Origin: Stentor roeselii
Taxonomy: Eukaryota > Ciliophora > Heterotrichea > Heterotrichida > Stentoridae
Reading direction: 5' to 3'
Assembly (NCBI GenBank): GCA_006503475.1
Contig: RSEH01000281.1
Coordinates: 1 to 58,818, forward strand
DNA length: 58,818 bases
Positions 41,723 to 51,083 of this stretch are shown one piece after another. Every line of letters begins with the position of its first letter. Position 1 is the stretch's first letter. The notes beneath the pieces are model-generated. The model worked only from the letters and a program-made list of their open reading frames with translations. It did no database searches and was not told where the DNA came from. The position numbers and the translations under genes are program-made.

Positions 41723-43681
41723 ATGGAACTTTACGAAGTAGTCAAAAGCATCGGAAGCGGCAACTACGGCCAAGTCTACCTCGTGCGTCACAAGTACGAA
41801 GGCCGGAACTACGTCGTAAAAAAAATCAAAACTCGAGACATGCCCGACAGCGAAAGAGAAAAAACCGAGCAAGAAGTCAAACTTCTTCAAAAGTTACGAC
41901 ATGCAAACATAGTGGCTTATAAAGACTCTTACATCGACCGTGACCAGTTTTTATGCATCGTGATGGTAAATTGTGAAGGAGGCGACATGTACTCCAAGAT
42001 AAAAGCAGTAAAAGGGAAGAAGTTCACCGAAGCTCAGATCTTGGAATGGTTTGCTCAGATACTTTTAGCCCTTTTATACCTTCATGATAAGAGAATTCTT
42101 CATCGCGACTTGAAAACTCAGAACATTTTTTTGAAAAACTCGAAAATCCGCTTAGGCGATTTTGGAATTGCGAAAGTTTTAGACGGTACTCGAGACTTCG
42201 CGAACACTTGCATTGGGACTCCTTATTACATGTCTCCTGAATTGTTTAAGAACCGGCCGTATTCGTTTAAGTCTGACGTGTGGGGCTTGGGTTGTGTGAT
42301 TTATGAAATGTGTAACTTGCGACATGCCTTCGACGCTCAAAGTTTAAACGGCCTTGCGATGAAGATCATGAAAGGGACTTACCCGCCCACGACTCCTTTT
42401 TACTCGAAAGGTCTGAGGGACTTGATCAGCAAGATGTTGAGTGTGAACCCGATGAATAGACCTACATTAAGTGAAATTTTAAATTTTCCTTTTGTTAGAA
42501 GACATGTCGTGCTTTACCTAAGAGAATGCTTCAATCCTTCAGCTGATGTCAGTGATTTAGACGACCTCAACATCGACTCTTTAAAGGACCAGGCGGAAAG
42601 ACTGGGACTCATGCCGCTTGTCAATGGAGAAAGCAAACTTCCTCAGCCACTTCCTAGAAATCCTCAGGCAATCGAAGCGAAACTCAGAAAAGAAGAAGCT
42701 GAAAAACTTCAAATTGAAGAAGAACTGAATCGACTTGCTACTCAGAAAAATGAAATGAATAAGATGATTCAAGCAAAGAAAAAAAATGCAAGTGATGCAA
42801 AAGCTAATGATATGGAAAAGGCTCAGAAGCAGAAAATGCTTGATGCTGAAAAAAGAAGGGAAAAAATTTTAGAGGAAAAGAAAAAAAAAGCAGCGAAACC
42901 AGGAAAAAGATTAGATTCTGATGATCTTAGAGATGATAATGAAGAAGGCTTTTCTGCTCGTGAACGAGTTATACAGATGAGGGAAAAGAAGAAGAAGGAA
43001 GAACTGGAAAAAAGAGAAGCTCAGTTGAAAGAGATTCATCAACAAAACAACGTCGACAGGCAAAAAGCTCAAGAAATGCAACAAGCTCAGTTCAGGACTT
43101 CTTCAGTCCTCCAATCAGCCCTTTCTCTAAAAGAAGGAGTTCACGATGACGAATCCGATTCACATGAAGTAAAAGAAATAATCGAGGAAGAAAGTGAATC
43201 AGAAGAAAAGCTGAAACCTTCTGAGTTAATGGAAGTCGAGCAGAAGTACTCAGACCTTCTTGAGAAGATCAAAGAAAAAACCATTCGAATTGATGAACTT
43301 AGAGAAAGTCTTAAATTCGCTCAATCAGCGACTTATTTAGAAGAAGATGAATCTGTTGAAGAAGCTGAAACTCCTTTACCGGGAATGTTGGAAAGTGTAG
43401 AGGAACGTGAAGAGGAGGAAGAGATGAAGGAAGAGCCTCCCACTTGGCACTCGAAGATAAGGGACAGGATCAAGCTTCTGAGACAGTAAGTTTTATTTAG
43501 TCGCTGTGAAAGTGGACTTGGAAATCAATTGTATGAAGTGACTTATGCGGCACTTAAAGGCATGGCTGCAAGGAGGAATAAAGATATACGAAAAGAACTT
43601 GTGACGCATTTGGGAGAGGAAAATATCGGGTACTGGGCGTTACTTGATCAAATTGTTTATTTAGAAGGATGTTTGATGTAG
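41723..43681 (+). CDS. NEK-family protein kinase (647 aa, 2 exons)
   Basis: Exons 41723-43485 and 43501-43681 join across a 15-nt intron, giving 648 codons and ending in TAG. The kinase domain (4-260) has GSGNYGQV, HRDLKTQNIFL, DFGIAK and GTPYYMSPE, the last two characteristic of NIMA-related kinases, closest in feel to NEK1/NEK5. A coiled coil rich in Glu/Lys (about 310-480) and an acidic segment follow. The second exon adds 60 residues (...LGNQLYEVTYAALKGM...). NEK kinases regulate cilia and the cell cycle, and ciliates have many. Without the intron the protein would seem to stop at ...KLLRQ. Confidence 0.93.
43486..43500 (+). other. 15-nt intron of the NEK gene
   Basis: The sequence reads GTAAGTTTTATTTAG. 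It splits a codon (phase 2) and opens a further 60 codons downstream. Confidence 0.9.
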
Positions 43682-43712
43682 GGGTTTAGAGCTAATTCTT
43701 AACTAAACATAA

Positions 43713-44279
43713 CTAAGTGAAGAACCTTATTTCATAGGACAGCGCTTTGTTGGTGTTACTTGCGTCGTTTAAGATTTCCCATTCGATGATGTTTGTGCCT
43801 AGTCTCCAGTATCTGTCAACTTTGATTGGGAGAATTGTTCCAGTGTTCGGAGCAACACACAAGCCAGTGCCCCCCTTAATGTTGACTGCTCTAACCTGGA
43901 TACCATTAACATATAATTTTGCACTTCCACCAAGCATCGTTTTACAATATACATAGGCATATGTAGGTTGGCATGTTATCTCAATGATTCTCGAATAGTA
44001 TTTTCGAGTGGATCCGGCCCAGCTTACCCCGTCATTAATATATACTGCTGATGAACCGGATATAGCAGTCCAAGATGAAGCTAGTCCTGTAGCTTGAACT
44101 GCATTCACTAAACCTGTGCTTGATATCATCTTGTCAACAGTGGGCTGACTAAAGATTTTGAAAGTTGATGTAGATTCACTGTTAGGTGTTGTTGAACACG
44201 CTGGTGCAACATCGCAGACCATGTCCTGAGCAACGACATAGACTGAAAGGAGGCTGATTATCAAAATGAACCTTAACAT
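43713..44279 (-). CDS. Secreted protein of unknown function (188 aa)
   Basis: Residues 1-18 are a signal peptide (MLRFILIISLLSVYVVAQ), followed by a short Cys/Ser/Thr segment. The mature protein has six Cys and beta-rich character (YVYCKTML, KLYVNGIQVRAV, WRLGTNIIEWEILND), like a small carbohydrate-binding or adhesive module, but no family is recognised. There is no membrane anchor. It converges with the NEK gene with 31 bp between stop codons, and a 1.3-kb intergenic region lies upstream. Confidence 0.8.
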   Translation of the reverse strand: MLRFILIISLLSVYVVAQDMVCDVAPACSTTPNSESTSTFKIFSQPTVDKMISSTGLVNAVQATGLASSWTAISGSSAVYINDGVSWAGSTRKYYSRIIEITCQPTYAYVYCKTMLGGSAKLYVNGIQVRAVNIKGGTGLCVAPNTGTILPIKVDRYWRLGTNIIEWEILNDASNTNKALSYEIRFFT

Positions 44280-44942
44280 TTATAGCCATTACTTTTTAAG
44301 GCCTTTGATTGGAGGGAATTAAGATGAGATTTAAATAATTATTGAATTCTGATGAATGATCTTCAAAACCCTGATAAAGAGTCATCAAAAACCTTTTAAT
44401 GTTTATTCTAAATCAGAAAATCTAAAAAAAGTCTGATATTTTTTAAATTTGAGACGATTATTATTGTATCAATGTAAAGAAATATAATTCTCACATAAAT
44501 GTCTGATTAGAGGATGAGAGGAAATCACTTTTTGTGGTCAAGAGGTTTATAGGGCATAGACAAGAAACTTTCTAAATATTTTGTTTTGTTTCAGCTTGTT
44601 GCTTGTTTAAGTAAGCGTTTTGGGAGAAAGCAGATCTTTAGTGATTGGATCAGAAAGTCTAAGTCTAACTTGTATGATCTTGTCTTCAATTAAAATTCAT
44701 CTTAATAAATTATATTATTCAAGTTTTGATCAGCTCTTTCAAAAGATTTAGGGATATTAGAAGTTTAAATAATTTTTAACACCTTTGAGCGATATCTGCT
44801 CGTTTTTAGTTTTAATAAAATAAGTTCTTCAGTTTCAGAGAAACTTCTGAAGTTTAAAGAATTTGACTTCGATTTATGTGATTAGGAAGTAAACTTTTCA
44901 ATTAAAATGATTTATTGGAATAGGAACCGCGCCCATGTTGAA

Positions 44943-44959
44943 TATTGACTGCGTCAATA
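44943..44959. repeat. Perfect inverted repeat TATTGAC-TGC-GTCAATA
   Basis: A 7-bp stem with a 3-base centre lies in a slightly GC-richer patch (ACCGCGCCCATG just upstream). It may be a protein-binding site or part of a structured RNA. Nothing else supports a function. Confidence 0.4.
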
Positions 44960-45360
44960 CTTACTTCCATTAGAGATTTGAGTTCGTAAAGCTAGATATG
45001 AGATTCTAAAGAAAAATTCATATAATTATATTATTTAAGTATTATAAGAAATAATTTTAGCTAATATAAGATGTATTTTGGAATATGTTTGAACTTGATT
45101 TGTGTTATGGATAAATGGGATGAATTGTCACCTTATGCACATCTAGTTACATCCATAGTCCTAAAAGCATCTGATGATGGTAAACTTTCATCTAGTAAAG
45201 ACTTTCTATCAAGTATATGTTTAAAATTGAATAAATTATTTAAGATAAAATTTTAGAACAATACCCTTCATGTAAATTCTTTATAAAACTCTAACCACTA
45301 TAAAAATTCCTTATATCGTCAATTATTCTAATTAAAATAGATCATATAACCAACTTAAAT

Positions 45361-45530
45361 ATCCTTCTTACGGTTCCCAAGGCATAAATATTTCACATTC
45401 ACCTATATCTATATGAAAAATTAGTTAAAAACATCTACTTATTTTAATATCCTTCTTACGGTTCCCAAGGCATAAATATTTCACATCCACCTAAATCTAT
45501 ATGAAAAATTAGTTAAAAACATCTACTTAT
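45361..45530. repeat. Two-copy direct repeat, 88-bp period
   Basis: Copies 45361-45442 and 45449-45530 differ at only a couple of bases (ATTCACCTATATC versus ATCCACCTAAATC). Both contain CTTCTTACGGTTCCCAAGGC, a GC-richer core unlike the surroundings. This is a recent tandem duplication about 95 bp upstream of the START-like gene. Confidence 0.85.
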
Positions 45531-45623
45531 AATTTAAAGTTTGCTACAAAATATTATTCTCCTCTAATCAAAAGTACCATAAAAATCTTCATATGGTTCA
45601 AACCTGTCACACCAATCGAAATA

Positions 45624-46760
45624 ATGGATTATTTCGTCAACATCCCAAGAGAAGTTATCGACGACTTATCACTGTCATTTCGTCTATTCATGCAAGGAAA
45701 TACAGAAAAGTCTCTCGAGTTATTTACCCAATCAGAAACTGTGTTAAACTCACTTAAAGCAACTTCTGATGACTCAACCACATCACCTTCAATCCCAGAA
45801 TGGTTTATTTTATGGAAAGCCGCGATTTTATCAGGTCATTCAAACAGAATTTCAACTTTGCCTGACCCTCCAGGAGAATTTTTATCATGTGTGAAGATCG
45901 TTGAAAATTTATCAATAGACTCAGTGATGAGCCAAATAATTTCTTTGTATAATGATGATAAATTAGGAGAGGCTGTTGAGTTATTATCAGAAATTCGGAA
46001 AAAACATCAGAAACTTTTCTATGATCATCCTAGTATTCTTGAATTGGAGAATGATTATAGAGAAATTTTAGATGTGTTGAGGATGGTCAAGGATCAGGAC
46101 GGCTGGCATAGTGAGTGCTCCGGGGAGGTGAGTGTTAAGTATAAGAGTGTTGAAGGGACAAAGACTTACTCGTTGTTAACTGAAGCAACATTAGACGTAC
46201 CAATGAAGAACTACATAACAATGGTCTTTGAAATCGATTTATATTCAAACTGGGTCCCATTTTGCAAGAAAAGTTACATAATCGAGAAAATCGCTCGATC
46301 TCGAAGAATTCTCGGACTCGAGTTCAACGTAAGATTTGTCCCCAGCCGTCACACTTGTCTTTACGGTTTCGGAGCAAATCTCTTATCAAGTGAAGGTTGC
46401 GTAGTGATCTGTGCAAAGTCATGTGACCAAAAACCTTTCTTCAAAGGTATAAACCTTCCAAAATTCGACAGTCCAAGAGCAGAAGTAACCGCATTAGCCT
46501 GCATTCTAACACCCATAAATAACACCCGAGTAAATATAAAGTTACTTACTAACTTCGACCCAAACATGTACTACGTGCCTTACAAGATTCTCAATTTTTT
46601 TTCAAGAAAACTCGCAAAAGGCATTTTCAAGAAAGTAGCAAAACTTGCAGTAAACTTTAAAGGAAGTGAGTATGAAAAAAGGATTACTTGTGAAGAAAAT
46701 AGAGAATTTTACGAGTATATTGAAAGGTCTGAAAAGGAGTATTTGACGAGAATAGGGTAG
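45624..46760 (+). CDS. START-like lipid-binding domain protein (378 aa)
   Basis: Residues about 1-150 are helical and may be TPR-like (FMQGNTEKSLELFTQSE, YNDDKLGEAVELLSEIRKKHQ). Residues about 155-375 resemble a START domain: a strand pair (SVKYKSVEGTKTYSLLTEATL), then PMKNYITMVFEIDLYSNWVPFCKKSYIIEKI, then a long C-terminal helix (YKILNFFSRKLAKGIFKKVAKLAVNF). START domains carry lipids or sterols in a hydrophobic cavity. No signal peptide or membrane segment is seen. The family call is from pattern similarity only, so the lipid is unknown. A tRNA gene begins 45 bp after the stop. Confidence 0.7.
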   Translation: MDYFVNIPREVIDDLSLSFRLFMQGNTEKSLELFTQSETVLNSLKATSDDSTTSPSIPEWFILWKAAILSGHSNRISTLPDPPGEFLSCVKIVENLSIDSVMSQIISLYNDDKLGEAVELLSEIRKKHQKLFYDHPSILELENDYREILDVLRMVKDQDGWHSECSGEVSVKYKSVEGTKTYSLLTEATLDVPMKNYITMVFEIDLYSNWVPFCKKSYIIEKIARSRRILGLEFNVRFVPSRHTCLYGFGANLLSSEGCVVICAKSCDQKPFFKGINLPKFDSPRAEVTALACILTPINNTRVNIKLLTNFDPNMYYVPYKILNFFSRKLAKGIFKKVAKLAVNFKGSEYEKRITCEENREFYEYIERSEKEYLTRIG

Positions 46761-46805
46761 ATTAATGTGGATTTCTATAAATATCAGGATTTCAGGAACT
46801 GGTCA

Positions 46806-46878
46806 GCCCGTCTAGCTCAGTCGGTAGAGCGCAAGGCTCTTAACCTTGTGGTCGTGGGTTCGAGCCCCACGGTGGGCG
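46806..46878 (+). tRNA. tRNA-Lys (anticodon CTT)
   Basis: A 73-nt cloverleaf folds without mismatches other than G-T pairs: acceptor GCCCGTC/GGTGGGC, D-stem GCTC/GAGC, anticodon stem CAAGG/CCTTG with loop CTCTTAA (anticodon CTT), T-stem GTGGG/CCCAC and discriminator G. A-box (TAGCTCAGTCGG) and B-box (GGTTCGAGCCC) are present, and no intron or encoded CCA is seen. Confidence 0.98.
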
Positions 46879-46884
46879 TTTTTT
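46879..46884 (+). terminator. RNA polymerase III T-run terminator
   Basis: Six T residues follow directly after the discriminator base of tRNA-Lys, the usual Pol III stop signal. Confidence 0.85.
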
Positions 46885-46911
46885 AAGAAAATTTTAAGAT
46901 TTACCTAATTA

Positions 46912-49900
46912 TTAAAAGTTCGAGATGTAAGGCTGCAGAAATATATCTGCAAGTCTTTTATGATCATTTCCTTGCAAATGAGAGAAAAATTCGTTATTTT
47001 TCTTGAAACTTTCATCACATATTAAGCACTCGTATTTGAAGGTTATTTGACTGAAGGTGTTTTTTTCCTTTTCAGCCATTAGTTTCAGCTCGTAAAATTC
47101 ATTTTTCCAGATTTCTTCAGACATTTTCACGATTTTTCCTCCTGGTAGTCTGAAAGCGACTGGAGACTTGTCTGAGATAAAAGTGCTTCCCTGCAAGTTC
47201 CAAGCAATTACATGTTTATTCCTGCAAATTTCCCAGTAATCAAAGTCATAATTCTGTTTGACAAAAGAAATAAATTGATTAGAAACCTGAATATTTTCAG
47301 CAGCTTCCATTTTTCCATATTGAGGAAAAATTTCAAATAAAGGTGGATCGTTTTCTTCTAAAGTGACAGCTTCAGGTTCACAAAGACTTTCACTGCATTC
47401 AATACAAATAAGTTCAGTCCTCGTAGCAAGAGAAGTATGGCAAAGTCCTTCAATTTCTTTTAAATATTTCATTTTTTTCGATAAAATCTCTCGTTGCGCT
47501 GTTTCAGAAAGATATAAAATCGAGTCTTCATCAATGACTGGAATTGGAATTCCAGTCTGGTCTTCAATATCAGGTTCAAAAGGAATCACTTCACTTTGCC
47601 AGTTGATGATATGTCTCCAGTCAGGAAGGTCGATATTAATCGGAAGTCTCGGCTTCTCTAGAAGACTTTTAATATCTTCCAAGATTGCAGGTCTCAATTC
47701 GAAATTTTTAATAATTTCCAGATTTCCCATCATATCTGCCAAGTCTCTTCTAATCTTATTAATAGTTTTAGCATCTTCACTAGTGAATACATAATCAAAG
47801 TTCAAGTAACTATCATAGTTTAAAAACTTGATTCCTTTATACCTGTTTCCTTTCGCATTTAACAGGTACTCGATTTTACTACTGAAGATCAACGAAAGTA
47901 TATGAGGCAGAAGTGGATAAAAAGGCATCAAAGTGCTTTGCTTTCCAATAGTAAGTGATTTTCTTAGAATGTACTCAGAACAGACCAACATGAACTTCTG
48001 ACTTTTCTCCGGGTCAGTTGTGAAAGTGTGACAATTAACTGACTCATCCTCAATAATCACATCAGCGCGACTGAGCATGTCCTTGAATGACAACTTAAAC
48101 GGGTATTCAGGTCTTGATAGAAAAATGACTTCGTCCACAATAGAGTACCTTTCGTTTTCAGTGTGACTCACGTCGACTATCGACCCTTCACGTCGTTGTC
48201 CGATTTGCACCTTGTTGAGTTCAGCAGCGGTCATTTGAAGAAGTTCTTTTTTTATGATCCTGCCGAATAAATCTCGAGTGACTCGCTTTAACAACACCCA
48301 GGCTAAGTTGAGATAACGTCTTCCATAACTCCCTAGCCACATAATGTATTTTAAAGTGTTTGGGTTCACGTTTTCGTTAAATTCGATTATGCAGTTTGAA
48401 TAAACGATTTTTATGTCTTTTGGACGTTGACGGTTGTCGCTTATTAAACTTTCAATGTCGCTTGGAGTTACGCTGTTGGCAACGTCTGGGATTAGAAGGG
48501 AATGCTTGAAGTTTTTACCAACTTTTCCGATTAGACGGTCTCGGCTCATTTGGTCTAGCATCTCGTAGTGAGAGATTAGGTATTTTCCTGGAAATGATGC
48601 AGCGATGCAGAGCTTTAGAAGAAGTTGGTCGTTTGGTGATGCAAGGCTTAGACTGTGACCTTTTTTACGGCTGTAGTATCTGGGGTCCACATTTAGTCCT
48701 ACGAACTTTTGCTTAATTTCGCAGTAGTGACTTCGTGCTTCTCGCATTAGTATTGGATCGATTGAGTACTGATCACAGAAGTTTCGTTCTTGCTCACTGA
48801 TCCTTGGCTTTGTTATCACTCGTTTGCCGTTATTGTGAATGAAGTGCTTAACTTTTCGACCGCATTCGTCGTACCACCTCATATAAGCGAATAACATCAT
48901 AATGATATCGCTATTCGACTTACCAGCAAAAATAAGTCGATTCATATAAGTTTTTTTATGTCCTCTACTTAAATTCCCAGGTTGCCCAGCATAACTTCTA
49001 ATCGGAGCCCTATCAAGTGACAAAAGAGCTCCAATAACCATAGCTTCCTTAAAGCACCCAAACAAGATCCCAACCATACAAATCCTAGTAACCTTAATTT
49101 CAAAAGGAAACTCCGAATAAATTTGCCCTAATTCCGTCAATTTTTTACTAAAATTCAAAGCTCCCATTTCAACCAAATATTTCTCAGTTTTAACAATTTC
49201 AATATCATCCGGCGCTTCTAAAATATTCCCCAACAAATCTCTAATATTTTCAATTTTTTTCAATTTCAACTTCAAAATAATTTTATCTAAAGTCGATTTT
49301 TGAACTTCAGGCCTTGCATATTCATAAAGCATAGAATTGAAAAAATTCATGGGCATCATTCTAAAGACGACACCATTTGCGACTCGCCCTGCTCGGCCTG
49401 CTCTTTGACGCATCATCGACTTTGCCGCCCAAACAAGTTCGAATGAATCTGAGTTTTTTTGGTTGTTGTAGGCGGTTTCTCGGTTTAGCCCGAAGTCGAT
49501 AATGAACCTGACGTCTGGAAGGGTCAAGGAACTCTCTGCGATGTTGCTTGAAAGGATTACTCGTCGTTTGTTTTCTTCTGGCTCGGTGAAGATTTTTTTG
49601 TATTCGTCTTCTGGGATGTTTGCGTGAAGTTGGATTATTTCGAACTCGCCTAACTTGTTGCCTAGGCTGTCGATTAGGATCTCGAACATTAGGTTTATTT
49701 CGTAGGCACCGGGAAGGAAAACTAGGAAGGTGAATGGCTTGTCTTCTTCTCGGTAGAGGTGCAGATGTTGCACTAGGATTAGTCGACAGGCAAGATCATA
49801 TAAAATCCTGATAATCTCAACAGGGTTCGTATCAGCATCTTTACTAAACATAGGATTGAAAGACTGTTGATCAAGCACCTCCAGTTCAAGTTCACTCAAA

Positions 49901-50730
49901 GCATAAAGCGGAGAAATAATTTCCAAAATCCTATCCAAATAAACCTCTTCAATATCAAAAAGCCTTGCAGAGTTACTTAAAGTCTCCGACCCATCTCTAG
50001 TATTTCTCGAGCTTCCCTGAGTTTTCTTTTCTTCTTCTTCATCTTCGTCAGAAGACCCTTCCCAATTAATTTCATCTTCTCTTTGCCTTCTTCTCGAGTT
50101 TTCACTAGTCCTCCTCATTTCATTCGCATTTAAATAAGCAGGAAAAATTTTCTGAATAGTAGCCGACATGATGATCAATCGAAATTCTTTCCCTTCATTC
50201 AACTTAAGTTTAATAATAGCAAGAAGCAAGTCAGTTTCAAGAGACCTTTCATGAACTTCATCAATGACAATGAAATCCCATCGAAAGTTCTCATTTAAAA
50301 CGATTTCTAACAAACAGTCAGTAGTTGTGAAGGTGATTCGAGTAAGATCTGATCTTTTTTCCTCGCCTTTGAAAATGACTCCAACAAGTCCTCCAATTTG
50401 AGAGTTCATTTCTTCGGCAACTCGTAATGCCAGCTCTGAAGCGCTTATCTTCAGCGGCTGTGCTACGACAATGTCGCTGTGAGGGAAGCGCTCGAAGATG
50501 TACTGAGGAATTTGGGTTGATTTGCCTGAACCTGTTGGGGATTCGATTATTGTTGTGTCGTATTTTTGGATGTGGTGCATTATTGTCTCTTTCGATTGGA
50601 AGATTGGAAGCTCGCTTCGGCCTACTGCTCGAGATTCTTCCATTTTTCGCGGCCTTGGAATTGACCTGGAATGGTTTCGGAATGAACGTGGTCCTCGTCT
50701 TCGGTTGTATCCCCCTCGTCCTCGCTCCAT
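46912..50730 (-). CDS. DExH-box RNA helicase with C-terminal C2H2-like finger (1272 aa)
   Basis: The N-terminus is RG-rich (MERGRGGYNRRRG). Helicase motifs follow: motif I GSGKST at 67-72, motif II DEVH (in VIDEVHERSLETDLLL), motif III SAT in MSATIQ, and motif VI QRAGRAGRV. A winged-helix/HA2/OB-like region comes after. The last 60 residues contain a C2H2-like finger (YECLICDESF...FFSHLQGNDHKRL). DEVH rather than DEAH, and the overall layout, recall the TDRD9/Spindle-E branch, which acts in small-RNA pathways; YTHDC2 also has DEVH. A Tudor domain could not be recognised with confidence, so the branch assignment is tentative. An acidic/Ser-rich insert (about 215-245) interrupts the first helicase domain. 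Confidence 0.85.
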   Translation of the reverse strand: MERGRGGYNRRRGPRSFRNHSRSIPRPRKMEESRAVGRSELPIFQSKETIMHHIQKYDTTIIESPTGSGKSTQIPQYIFERFPHSDIVVAQPLKISASELALRVAEEMNSQIGGLVGVIFKGEEKRSDLTRITFTTTDCLLEIVLNENFRWDFIVIDEVHERSLETDLLLAIIKLKLNEGKEFRLIIMSATIQKIFPAYLNANEMRRTSENSRRRQREDEINWEGSSDEDEEEEKKTQGSSRNTRDGSETLSNSARLFDIEEVYLDRILEIISPLYALSELELEVLDQQSFNPMFSKDADTNPVEIIRILYDLACRLILVQHLHLYREEDKPFTFLVFLPGAYEINLMFEILIDSLGNKLGEFEIIQLHANIPEDEYKKIFTEPEENKRRVILSSNIAESSLTLPDVRFIIDFGLNRETAYNNQKNSDSFELVWAAKSMMRQRAGRAGRVANGVVFRMMPMNFFNSMLYEYARPEVQKSTLDKIILKLKLKKIENIRDLLGNILEAPDDIEIVKTEKYLVEMGALNFSKKLTELGQIYSEFPFEIKVTRICMVGILFGCFKEAMVIGALLSLDRAPIRSYAGQPGNLSRGHKKTYMNRLIFAGKSNSDIIMMLFAYMRWYDECGRKVKHFIHNNGKRVITKPRISEQERNFCDQYSIDPILMREARSHYCEIKQKFVGLNVDPRYYSRKKGHSLSLASPNDQLLLKLCIAASFPGKYLISHYEMLDQMSRDRLIGKVGKNFKHSLLIPDVANSVTPSDIESLISDNRQRPKDIKIVYSNCIIEFNENVNPNTLKYIMWLGSYGRRYLNLAWVLLKRVTRDLFGRIIKKELLQMTAAELNKVQIGQRREGSIVDVSHTENERYSIVDEVIFLSRPEYPFKLSFKDMLSRADVIIEDESVNCHTFTTDPEKSQKFMLVCSEYILRKSLTIGKQSTLMPFYPLLPHILSLIFSSKIEYLLNAKGNRYKGIKFLNYDSYLNFDYVFTSEDAKTINKIRRDLADMMGNLEIIKNFELRPAILEDIKSLLEKPRLPINIDLPDWRHIINWQSEVIPFEPDIEDQTGIPIPVIDEDSILYLSETAQREILSKKMKYLKEIEGLCHTSLATRTELICIECSESLCEPEAVTLEENDPPLFEIFPQYGKMEAAENIQVSNQFISFVKQNYDFDYWEICRNKHVIAWNLQGSTFISDKSPVAFRLPGGKIVKMSEEIWKNEFYELKLMAEKEKNTFSQITFKYECLICDESFKKNNEFFSHLQGNDHKRLADIFLQPYISNF

Positions 50731-51083
50731 TTATTATTTTGGATATTTTAGATTGACTTTTTTGATGAGGATTTTTAAGATTTTAGCGGATTTGGAGAAT
50801 TTTAGAATTTTTTATGGGTTGGGATGATTTATTTGACAATTTTTTTTAATTTTTTAAGGGGTTTTTTTTTGATTTTTTGTGAGATGGATTTTTTGTTTTT
50901 AGGATGAATTGAGACTTTTATTATTGAATTTGAGATGATTTTCAAGATTTTATTTTAGTTTTTGATGGAAAGTGAATGAAATTCTGGAAATTTTAATGAT
51001 TTAATTACTTGGATTATTTAACATTTAGTTTATAGATTCTAAGACTTTAAACGAATTCATGATAATTACAATTAAATAATCGT
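50731..51083. other. Intergenic region, no gene seen
   Basis: The sequence is strongly G/T-rich on the plus strand (runs such as GGGGTTTTTTTTTG) until about 51010. It holds the upstream region of the helicase gene and the 3' flank of the CDPK gene. Confidence 0.6.

Larger units (their letters stand above)
44280..45623. other. Intergenic region with small repeats and doubtful short ORFs
   Basis: Contents: a 60-codon stretch from an ATG at 44514 to a TAA at 44691 that is open except for one TAG (44550-44552, removable by a poorly fitting 15-nt GT-AG segment lacking A at position 10); a 61-codon ORF at 45071-45256 with no recognisable features; a 7-3-7 inverted repeat at 44943-44959; and a two-copy 88-bp repeat at 45361-45530. 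None of the ORFs has enough support to be called a gene. Confidence 0.5.

Noticed and set aside
44514-44693. 60-codon frame with one TAG removable by a 15-nt GT-AG segment
   Set aside because: The putative intron lacks A at position 10 and the GTAA start of all the other introns, so it is probably chance.
45071-45256. 61-aa ATG-started ORF
   Set aside because: It is short and AT-rich, with no recognisable domain or intron and no supporting neighbour; chance is likely.
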